Shown piece by piece: positions 9,017-16,269 of a stretch of DNA of 64,000 nt. The position numbers and the translations under genes are program-made. The notes beneath the pieces are model-generated. The model saw only the letters and a program-made list of their open reading frames with translations, was not told where the DNA came from and searched no databases. Each line of letters starts with the position of its first letter. The stretch's first letter is position 1. Origin of the DNA: JAPHTQ01 sp050288165 (GTDB lineage: Bacteria; Pseudomonadota; Gammaproteobacteria; Thiohalomonadales; Thiohalomonadaceae); NCBI GenBank assembly GCA_050288165.1, contig JBNKDG010000001.1, positions 62,001 through 126,000 of the forward strand, written 5' to 3'.

Positions 9017-10816
9017 GTGGTGAGAGAAGCGGAAGTGAATAACACGGATACAACTGACGAAATCGTCAGACGTCATGCTATCGTTTCACTGTTTTCCAAT
9101 ATGGGAATTTCGGCTGCCGCGCTGACCTTGTTTCCCCTGCTGATTCTTTACAGTCTCTGGAATGAGGTTGAGCGAACTATTCTCATTGGCTGGTTTGTTT
9201 CTGCCATGATCGTCGCCGTATTACGTTGGGGGCTTTACTTAAATCGAAGATTGCTTGAGAGGAATGTCAGTAGGCAGGGGTTTTATCGCGTTCTTGCGAT
9301 AGCTCTGTCGCTGGTCACCGGTTTGGTCTGGGGCATCACGGCACCGTTGTTCTTTCATCACGCCTCGGCAGATTCAATCATCGTGGTCACCGTCATTGCC
9401 GTTGGGTTGGCTGCCGGTTCCGCAGTGGCGTTCAATTACTGGTTGCCACACTTCTTTGCCTTTGCGGTTCCCGAGCTGGTGCTCTTTGGTGTGTATTTCC
9501 TCTCTCGTGGTGATTCAACGGGCTTCATGCTCACTTTTCTTAATCTCACCTATTTATTCATGTTGAGTGCCCTGGCACGTAGTATGAGTAAGTCGTATCG
9601 GGAAAATCTGGTTTTACGCTTTAACAATGACGCATTGGTAGATGAACTGAGGTTGGAAAAGGATCTGGCGGAGGCCGCATCACGAGCCAAGACTCGCTTC
9701 CTTGCCTCTGCCAGCCACGACCTGCGTCAGCCGGTACACTCGCTTTCGCTGTTGCGCGAGGCGCTGGATCAGGAAAAGGATGCAGCAAGGCGTAATGAGC
9801 TGTTGGGGATGATGGGTAACTCACTGGATGCCCTGGATCAGCTGCTGGGCTCGCTACTCGATATCTCCAAGCTGGATGCCGGGGTAGTGGAAAATCGAAG
9901 TGAACCGATGTCATTGAAGCCGATGCTCAGCGCCTTGATGGAAGAGGTACGCCCGCTGGCCTGGGATAAAGGGCTGAAACTGAGGCTACGCAGGTGCAAC
10001 TACAATATCGTTTCAGATCCCAGTTTGTTGGGGAATATCCTGCGCAATCTGGTCACCAACGCCATACGCTACACCGAGAAAGGTGGTGTGTTGGTGGCAT
10101 GTCGTCGTCGTGGCGACAAACTGTTAATTCAGGTGTGGGATACTGGTATCGGTATCGATATGGCTGAACGCGAAACGATTTTTCATGAGTTTACCCAGCT
10201 ACAGAACCCGGAACGGGATCGTAACAAGGGGCTTGGTCTCGGGCTGGCCATCTGTCGGCGTCTGGCTTACCTGCTAGGCCATGAACTGAGTGTTAACTCA
10301 CGAGCCGGTCGTGGCTCGGTGTTTACCCTTGAAGTGCCTGTCTACGAAGGCGGTGTGGAGGCGGCGCAGAAGCCGCGGACCACCTATTCGCACTGGGATC
10401 TCTACGGTAAACGGGTACTGGTCCTGGATGATGACGATACGGTACGCGAAGGGATGCTGGCCCTGTTGCAACGCTGGGGCTGCATTACGCTGCCTGCGTC
10501 CAATGGCGAAGAAGCGATACGACAGGCACGCGAGTCGGAATATCTCTTCGATGTGATTGTTTCTGACTATCGATTACCGGGAAATGTTACCGGTGTACAG
10601 GTTGTGCAGCAGATCCTGTCCGAGGCACCGATCCCGATCCCGGTGGTGCTGGTGACCGGTGATACTTCGCCAGAGCGACTACAGGAAGTTCGGGATAGTG
10701 GTTTCCCCTTGTTACACAAACCCGTGAAGCCCGCGTTTCTGCGTAATGCCCTGGGCAAGGTGCTGGCACCCAGGGGGGCGGGTATGGAGATCGTGCGGGA
10801 AGCGGGAGAGAGCTAA
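9017..10816 (+). CDS. hybrid sensor histidine kinase with C-terminal receiver
   Basis: The N-terminal half contains about six membrane helices (about residues 20-190) with no extra sensor domain recognised. It is followed by HisKA with SASHDLRQP (phospho-acceptor His234), HATPase_c (N-box LVTNAIRYT, G boxes DTGIGI and GLGLGLAI) and a receiver domain with IVSDYRLPG (Asp517). GTG at 9017 was chosen because AAAAGG lies at proper distance; GTG at 9020 or 9035 are alternatives, and the frame opens at 8975 with a TTG. The C-terminal receiver probably modulates kinase output. The likely partner is the convergent NarL-type regulator that begins 24 bases after its stop. Confidence 0.88.
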   Translation: MVREAEVNNTDTTDEIVRRHAIVSLFSNMGISAAALTLFPLLILYSLWNEVERTILIGWFVSAMIVAVLRWGLYLNRRLLERNVSRQGFYRVLAIALSLVTGLVWGITAPLFFHHASADSIIVVTVIAVGLAAGSAVAFNYWLPHFFAFAVPELVLFGVYFLSRGDSTGFMLTFLNLTYLFMLSALARSMSKSYRENLVLRFNNDALVDELRLEKDLAEAASRAKTRFLASASHDLRQPVHSLSLLREALDQEKDAARRNELLGMMGNSLDALDQLLGSLLDISKLDAGVVENRSEPMSLKPMLSALMEEVRPLAWDKGLKLRLRRCNYNIVSDPSLLGNILRNLVTNAIRYTEKGGVLVACRRRGDKLLIQVWDTGIGIDMAERETIFHEFTQLQNPERDRNKGLGLGLAICRRLAYLLGHELSVNSRAGRGSVFTLEVPVYEGGVEAAQKPRTTYSHWDLYGKRVLVLDDDDTVREGMLALLQRWGCITLPASNGEEAIRQARESEYLFDVIVSDYRLPGNVTGVQVVQQILSEAPIPIPVVLVTGDTSPERLQEVRDSGFPLLHKPVKPAFLRNALGKVLAPRGAGMEIVREAGES

Positions 10817-10839
10817 AAAAATAGAATAGGCGCGGCAGT

Positions 10840-11490
10840 TCAGGACTGCAGCAGCCCCATGTCATTGGCCGCCTTGACGCAGGCGGTACGGTTGGTCACC
10901 TTGAGTGCCTTGAATACTTCGCGTAGATGAACCTTCACTGTCGCTTCGGACAGTCCCAGCTCATAAGCGATCATTTTATTGGCGTAGCCCTGCGCCAGCA
11001 GGTGCAGGATCTCCAGTTGCCTGCCGGTAATTCCGGCCTGGCGAGCGAGGCTGGCAAGAGCCTCATTTCCGCTGTTCGACAGGGTATCGCGCCATTCCGG
11101 TGGCAGATAGGGGTCGCCATTCAATACCGAATCGATGGCTTGCAGAAGCTCATCGCTATGGCTCGCTTTGGAGACAAATCCCATGGCACCGTTCTCCAGT
11201 GCAGAGCGTGCATCATGAATGGATTGTGAGGCGGAGACCACCAGGATGGGGGACATCAGGCCACGTTGTTGCAGGATGCGTAGCAGGGAAAAACCACCCA
11301 TACCAGGCAGATTCAGATCGAGTAATACCAGATCCGGCTCATGACCCTGATCGAGTAGCGCCAGGGCATCGGCGGCATTATTGGTGATGTGTACAGACGA
11401 GGCACGTCCATGTTGCTTGAGTAGCATCTTCAGGCCATCCACAAACAGAGGATGGTCATCGATAGCGAGTATCTGAGTTTCCGGTCGCAT
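10840..11490 (-). CDS. NarL/LuxR-family response regulator
   Basis: Protein of 216 aa with an N-terminal receiver (acidic pair DD at 11-12, phospho-acceptor Asp58 in LLDLNLPG, Lys in VSKAS) and a C-terminal LuxR-type helix-turn-helix (about 150-210). It is a DNA-binding transcription factor activated by phosphorylation. The convergent hybrid kinase is the natural candidate partner. Its start faces the FIST-GGDEF gene across 236 bases, so it may regulate that gene, itself, or both; the intergenic region shows no operator I could define. Confidence 0.9.
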   Translation of the reverse strand: MRPETQILAIDDHPLFVDGLKMLLKQHGRASSVHITNNAADALALLDQGHEPDLVLLDLNLPGMGGFSLLRILQQRGLMSPILVVSASQSIHDARSALENGAMGFVSKASHSDELLQAIDSVLNGDPYLPPEWRDTLSNSGNEALASLARQAGITGRQLEILHLLAQGYANKMIAYELGLSEATVKVHLREVFKALKVTNRTACVKAANDMGLLQS

Positions 11491-11726
11491 GATACAGGCT
11501 GAATCCTTTTATAAACTCCAGTGTGGCCTCAACTTTAGCAGAAAAAAGTCGCAGGTCGTACAAGTCCGGGGCAAACTTTTTGCAATATACCCACTGAGTT
11601 ATGTAGGGAAATATTTGACAAAAACAATATTGCTGTACAGTGAGTGCAGTTTGACCATTCGCGGTTTACCTTATAAATATCAGCATAGAAAGGGAACAGT
11701 CGCTGTCCCGTCGAACAGGTTTAGTG

Positions 11727-13493
11727 ATGAAGCATTTTATTGCCACGATAACTTCACTGAGTGAAGTGGAAGCTTTTCTTGAGCAGTCGACACTGCAGCA
11801 GGTTGCGGATTCTGGCTGTTCAACCCTGGTGCAGATATTTACGGGAAAAATGGGGCTTGGCTGGTGTGAAGAACTGCTCCATACCGTACAACGGGCCCTT
11901 CCTTCTGCAGTCATTACAGGGTGTACCAGTGGCGGTGAGATTGTCGAAGGGCATGTCCAGACCGGTACCACGCTGATATCAGTGCTCTGTTTTGAGTCGA
12001 CCTTATTGCACCCGAGAATGCTGGTATGTCAGCGTGGCGATGAGTATCAATGTGGCAAGGAGATCGGGACGACCTTTGCCAGGCTGGATAATTTACGGGG
12101 AGTGCTGTTGATAGTACCGCCCGCAGCGCTGGATGGTGCTCTGCTGCTCGCAGGGGTGGATGCTGTGCTCCCGGAGACAACGCTGTTCGGCGGCGGCGCG
12201 GGTGCAACTGAAGTGGGAGGGTTACCACTGGTATTCGGTTCGGAAGGGATATCCAAGTCCGGAGTGATGGCGATAGCATTACAGGGTGAATCACTACGTA
12301 TCGAGACCGACGTTTTTCTCGGTTGGGAGGCGCTGGGACCGCGTATGACTCTGACCGATGTCCAGGATAACCGGATCCTTACCATCGATGATCAGCCCGC
12401 CTTCAATGTCTATAGCCGTTACCTCAGTATCGAGCCAGGGGAGGAGCTCTTTCTGCTGGAATTTCCGCTGTTGATTGAGCGGAACGGGACAACCATTGCA
12501 CGTAATCCTGTTTCCAGTGATGACCGGGGTGCTGTGATGATGGTGGCCGATGTGCACCAGGGGGAGTATGCAAGGCTGGGTTACCTGGATATCGATACCG
12601 TGGTGGAGAACACCCGCGGCACATACGCCGCGCTGCAGACATTCCATCCCGACGCGATTTTGCTCTATTCCTGTGTCTGCCGACGGTTTTTCCTGCAACA
12701 GGATACGGAGCTGGAAACCCTTCCCTTTGCACAGTTGGCGCCCACCGCAGGCTTCTTTACCTATGGTGAAATTGCACGCATGAATGGCAAGCCGCAACTG
12801 CTCAATTCCAGTCAGGTTGTCGTTGCCATGCGCGAAGGTGGCGGTATGTCATTGAGCAATAGTACCCCACAGGGCGCGATGGATGAGGACCGCTATCGTA
12901 TACGTCACATACGTATGACCAGCCGATTGTTCCAGTTTGTCAGCGCGCTGACCGAGGAGGTGGAGGCGGCCAATCGTCTGTTGCAGCACAAGGCCGAGCA
13001 CGATGCCCTGACCGGTGCCTACAATCGCCATCGGCTGGATGAGGATCTACGCAACGAGCTGTCACGAGCCAAACGTCACGACCATCCGCTATCACTGGTG
13101 ATGTTTGATATCGACCATTTCAAGCGGATTAACGACGAACTGGGGCACGTAACCGGGGATCATGTCCTGCGCACACTTGCGCAAACGGTGTGGGATATGT
13201 TGCGCAAACACGATGCGATGTTCCGCTACGGTGGTGAGGAGTTTCTGCTGTTGCTGCCGGAGATCGATTTGACCGGGGCGTTGGCGGTGGCGGAAAAGGC
13301 GCGCATGGCAATTGAAGCGCTGGAGATGCGTCACATAGAAAAAGTGTTGCCAAGGATAACCGTCTCTTTCGGTGTGGCTACCGCTCCCCAGCACGGTAGA
13401 ACGGCAAGTGAACTTCTACAGGCGGTGGACGGCGCGCTCTATAGTGCCAAGCGCAACGGCCGTAACCGAGTGGAAACGGCCGAGAGCGATTGA
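11727..13493 (+). CDS. FIST sensor-GGDEF diguanylate cyclase
   Basis: Soluble protein of 588 aa. FIST_N (about 25-220) and FIST_C (about 230-375) form a ligand-binding sensor module, proposed for the family to sense small molecules such as amino acids. The GGDEF domain (about 420-588) has DALTGAYNR, the intact active-site loop GGEEF (502-506) and an inhibitory I-site RKHD five residues before it, so it should synthesise c-di-GMP with product inhibition. GTG at 11724 directly precedes the chosen ATG and either could be used. A second FIST protein without an output domain is encoded at 47464. Confidence 0.92.
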   Translation: MKHFIATITSLSEVEAFLEQSTLQQVADSGCSTLVQIFTGKMGLGWCEELLHTVQRALPSAVITGCTSGGEIVEGHVQTGTTLISVLCFESTLLHPRMLVCQRGDEYQCGKEIGTTFARLDNLRGVLLIVPPAALDGALLLAGVDAVLPETTLFGGGAGATEVGGLPLVFGSEGISKSGVMAIALQGESLRIETDVFLGWEALGPRMTLTDVQDNRILTIDDQPAFNVYSRYLSIEPGEELFLLEFPLLIERNGTTIARNPVSSDDRGAVMMVADVHQGEYARLGYLDIDTVVENTRGTYAALQTFHPDAILLYSCVCRRFFLQQDTELETLPFAQLAPTAGFFTYGEIARMNGKPQLLNSSQVVVAMREGGGMSLSNSTPQGAMDEDRYRIRHIRMTSRLFQFVSALTEEVEAANRLLQHKAEHDALTGAYNRHRLDEDLRNELSRAKRHDHPLSLVMFDIDHFKRINDELGHVTGDHVLRTLAQTVWDMLRKHDAMFRYGGEEFLLLLPEIDLTGALAVAEKARMAIEALEMRHIEKVLPRITVSFGVATAPQHGRTASELLQAVDGALYSAKRNGRNRVETAESD

Positions 13494-13496
13494 CAG

Positions 13497-13520
13497 CAAG
13501 CGCTACAGTTGTAGTGCTTG
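13497..13520. terminator. hairpin between convergent genes
   Basis: An 11-bp stem (one G-T pair) with a 2-base loop lies between the stop codons of the FIST-GGDEF gene and the HybE-like gene and overlaps the end of the latter. There is no T run, so termination is only a guess. Confidence 0.35.
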
Positions 13521-14090
13521 TCCTGGGTTGGAGGCCGGACGTCCCAGACGGGTGAAAAATTCGCGGCGCGAAATCTCTTCCTGACAGCGACACTCGGCCT
13601 GACGTTTGCGCATATTTTCGTTGCGCGTCTCGATCACGGTGTTCCATTCCTGATACGCCTGTTCCGCATTGGCATAACCTTCCATGTGCAGGATCAGCGG
13701 TTGCACCAGGTAATGACCCAGTTCCGGGTGATAGTTCAGGTGTGCCAGCTGTTCGTGTTCCAGCAGGCAGAAGCCGACCTGCGGCCCGACTACCAGGTAG
13801 GGCTCACCGATGCGATTCTCCACCTGCCAGGCGGGCGGCACGTTAATGGATGCCTCTTCAGTGCGCAGGTAGATGCGTGACAGCATCCACGGTGTCAGCA
13901 GCAGGAAGACGCGCCAATCCTCAATGTCGCGCAGAGCGCGTATCTCGATCGGCAGACGGTGGTTGATCAGCGGGTCGTCGGCAAAACTGCGTTCATAGAC
14001 GTCAGCAAAAACATTGGTAACCAGCGTCTTCAGCGAATCATCCTGATGCAGGCATTGCGGGCCGGGGATCCAACTTGAGTCGTACAACAT
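13503..14090 (-). CDS. HybE-like assembly chaperone in a molybdoenzyme operon
   Basis: Protein of 195 aa. The start at 14090 (MLYDSSW) is chosen because GGAGG lies six bases before this ATG; the frame opens further upstream without a ribosome site. It resembles the HybE/NiFe-hydrogenase assembly chaperone family: helical start with FADVYERSF, then LLLTPWMLSRIYL, matching the TPWMLS core of E. coli HybE, and a later helical stretch. HybE is a Tat-proofreading chaperone for the hydrogenase small subunit, but no hydrogenase gene is visible here. The gene is the last of the molybdoenzyme operon, so it may serve that enzyme. The assignment rests on motif resemblance only. Confidence 0.6.
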   Translation of the reverse strand: MLYDSSWIPGPQCLHQDDSLKTLVTNVFADVYERSFADDPLINHRLPIEIRALRDIEDWRVFLLLTPWMLSRIYLRTEEASINVPPAWQVENRIGEPYLVVGPQVGFCLLEHEQLAHLNYHPELGHYLVQPLILHMEGYANAEQAYQEWNTVIETRNENMRKRQAECRCQEEISRREFFTRLGRPASNPGQALQL

Positions 14091-14107
14091 GGCAAACCTC
14101 CAATATT

Positions 14108-14153
14108 GAAGTGGTCTCCAAATCTGTGAACGAAGACACAACGAGACCTCTTC
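14108..14153. repeat. dispersed intercistronic palindrome, copy 1
   Basis: Inverted arms GAAGTGGTCTCC and CGAGACCTCTTC (10 of 12 positions pair) are separated by 22 bases. On the minus strand the element starts with the G of the torD-like stop codon TAG and ends 17 bases before the HybE-like start codon. A second copy with one identical arm lies at 44191-44235 in an unrelated operon. Confidence 0.65.
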
Positions 14154-14683
14154 TAGGCAAGGGCCAACTCGGGTGCGTTATGCCAGTAGATTTGCGACAG
14201 TTGCCTGCCCATCTCCTGGTACAGCCGCAACCCCTGATGCTCGATCAGGCGATTGGCAAAGTCGGGAAGAACGGGATAGAGATAGTTGTCCCACAATTCG
14301 GCAAAGTCGTCGCTTTGCTCTTCTTGCTGTAGTAGCCAGGCGGCACATTCAAACAGAGTGCCCAGGTAGTCGGCGGGCATGCCGTCCGCCTCCAGTCCCA
14401 GACGGTAATAAAACTCGCGCATCTCGTCCTCTTCGCTGCCGCCCATCTGGCCGGAGCGAAGCGCCGAGAGAAAAGGCGGCGCAACGGTGTGCGGGTAGCC
14501 GTTGATGAACAGAGCGGTGTGTTCGCCCTGCCACTGTTGCAGCGGTGTTTTGCGCAGCTCATGCAACGGTCCCTCAAGCCACGGGTGTTCCGCGCTCAGG
14601 GAATGCAAGGCTTCCAGCGCATTCGCTTCCGGTGCGCCGAGCAGCAGGGCGAAGAGTTGTAGCTGTTCCGGAGTGACATTCAT
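14153..14683 (-). CDS. TorD/DmsD-family molybdoenzyme chaperone
   Basis: All-helical protein of 176 aa with TorD-family features: E-Y/H-T-x-L-F-like pattern (GEHTALFING), a central FYYRLGLE region and DNYLYPVLPDFANRL near the C-terminus. Such proteins bind the Tat signal of a molybdopterin enzyme and hold it for cofactor insertion before export. It is the fourth gene of the operon, nine bases after the NrfD-like gene, with an AGGAG site upstream of the ATG. The client is almost certainly the catalytic subunit encoded at 16266-19055. Confidence 0.85.
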   Translation of the reverse strand: MNVTPEQLQLFALLLGAPEANALEALHSLSAEHPWLEGPLHELRKTPLQQWQGEHTALFINGYPHTVAPPFLSALRSGQMGGSEEDEMREFYYRLGLEADGMPADYLGTLFECAAWLLQQEEQSDDFAELWDNYLYPVLPDFANRLIEHQGLRLYQEMGRQLSQIYWHNAPELALA

Positions 14684-14692
14684 GGTGTGCTC

Positions 14693-15655
14693 CTACCAGG
14701 GATAGGCGTAGACGCCGGCAGCAAGAAAATAGTGGCGCAACAGATAACCGCCGAACAGTACCAGCACCGCGGCAACCATCACCGGGACATGGCGTCGTGA
14801 ACCGCAGAGTACGCAGCGCAGTTCGAGAAAGAAGGGCACGATGAGGCCGAAACCGATAAAGCCGATCAGCCAGCCCATGTCGTTCCACAGCAGTTTCGCC
14901 GACTCCATTGCCGATTCGGAACCGGCCGACATGTAGAAGAAGAAGGAGAACAGGATCACCAGTTCGCCTGCTATCAGCATGACGTCAGTACGTTCGTAGA
15001 AAACACGGATCGGTCGGTCTTCTTCACGCTTGATGATGGTGTTGAGTAGTAGCAACAGGAAGGCCATCGCGGTGGAGAAGGCAGAGACGGTAAACAGCAA
15101 CGGTACGCCGGGGTTATGCCACAGCGCGACCGCAGGGAACGATTGCAGCAGCAGGCCGGTATAGACCGCCACGCCGATGCCGTTAATTGTTGCCAGCCAG
15201 CCGATAGCCTTATGGAAACGGACGCAGACCTTGCGTGAGATTAGCCGGACCAGATTGAGCTTCAGCAGGTTGCGAACGATCGGCACCCGATTGATCTGCG
15301 GCGATTCGATCATGTAGGGTAGGGCGTAGATCACTCCCCACCACATCATCCAGATGATGAACTGGGTACCCCAGGCGATCCAGGCGCTGGGATGGCGGAT
15401 CAATACCAGCGGATTGAGGATGTTGATTACCGCCATGTGATCCAGCAGGTGGGCGAACAGCATCAGTGAACCGAGGCCGAGCATGGCGACACCGAAGAAG
15501 GCGCCCCACAACACCAGGTCACGATGTTTCTTCAGGTACATGTCGGTGAGGAAGGTGACCACCAGGGTCGCTGCACCGAGACCGCCCAGATAGAGGTAGA
15601 TGGCGATCCACCAGGTCCAGATAGTCTGCGTGGAAAAAGTCGTCGTAATGTCCAT
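14693..15655 (-). CDS. NrfD/PsrC-type membrane anchor subunit
   Basis: Very hydrophobic protein of 320 aa with eight or more predicted membrane helices, typical of NrfD/PsrC quinone-reactive anchors. The ATG at 15655 shares one base with the Fe-S gene stop (TGATG); the upstream TTG is less likely. It should link the quinone pool to the Fe-S subunit. The C-terminal half includes a conserved LRCVLCG turn. Its pairing with a four-cluster ferredoxin-like subunit and a Tat-exported molybdenum subunit makes a complete complex iron-sulfur molybdoenzyme. Confidence 0.9.
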   Translation of the reverse strand: MDITTTFSTQTIWTWWIAIYLYLGGLGAATLVVTFLTDMYLKKHRDLVLWGAFFGVAMLGLGSLMLFAHLLDHMAVINILNPLVLIRHPSAWIAWGTQFIIWMMWWGVIYALPYMIESPQINRVPIVRNLLKLNLVRLISRKVCVRFHKAIGWLATINGIGVAVYTGLLLQSFPAVALWHNPGVPLLFTVSAFSTAMAFLLLLLNTIIKREEDRPIRVFYERTDVMLIAGELVILFSFFFYMSAGSESAMESAKLLWNDMGWLIGFIGFGLIVPFFLELRCVLCGSRRHVPVMVAAVLVLFGGYLLRHYFLAAGVYAYPW

Positions 15656-16269
15656 CAACCTTTCCTCTTCAAATCGTTAACGTAATAGACGTTCGGCCTG
15701 GTGCCGAGGTGGGGCAGCAGCGGGCGCGCCAGACCGGAGGCGACCAGTTGTGCCACCGGGTCGCTGGGGTCGTGCAGGTCACCGAACAGGCGCGCCGAAC
15801 CGACGCAGGTTTCGACGCAGGCCGGTTTGCGTCCTTCGGCAACGCGGTGGTCGCAGAAGGTGCACTTATCCATGCTCGGCCGTTCGCGGCGGTAGTCGTT
15901 GCCGTAGAACGACTGACCCTCATGCACGTCGTCCCAGGTGACTTCGATCCGGGCGTCGTAGGGACAGGCCATGGCACAGGCACGGCAGCCCATACACAGA
16001 TCCTCGTCCACCTTGACGATGCCGTTCTCCAGTTGATAAGTCGCACCGGTGGGGCAGACCGTGAGGCAGGGCGGATTGTCGCAATGGTTGCAGAGGCGCG
16101 GGAAGAAGCGGCGGTGCACATCCTCGCCGGTGCCGATCTCCTGGTCGTGCACCTTGGTGCGCCAGGCCCCTTTCCACACTGGGGTCTGGTTTTCGATGGT
16201 GCAGGCGGCCATGCAGGCGTTGCAGCCGACGCAGGTATTCAGGTCGATGACCATGGCGTAACGGGTCAT
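15655..16269 (-). CDS. four-cluster [4Fe-4S] electron transfer subunit
   Basis: Protein of 204 aa with four cysteine motifs: CVGCNACMAAC, CNHCDNPPCLTVCP, CMGCRACAMACP and CTFCDHR...CVETC, enough for four [4Fe-4S] clusters. Length and order match PsrB/PhsB/TtrB-type subunits. It carries electrons between the membrane anchor and the molybdopterin subunit. Its ATG overlaps the stop of the catalytic gene by four bases (ATGA), indicating translational coupling. No Tat signal of its own is visible, so it probably travels with the catalytic subunit. Confidence 0.95.
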   Translation of the reverse strand: MTRYAMVIDLNTCVGCNACMAACTIENQTPVWKGAWRTKVHDQEIGTGEDVHRRFFPRLCNHCDNPPCLTVCPTGATYQLENGIVKVDEDLCMGCRACAMACPYDARIEVTWDDVHEGQSFYGNDYRRERPSMDKCTFCDHRVAEGRKPACVETCVGSARLFGDLHDPSDPVAQLVASGLARPLLPHLGTRPNVYYVNDLKRKG

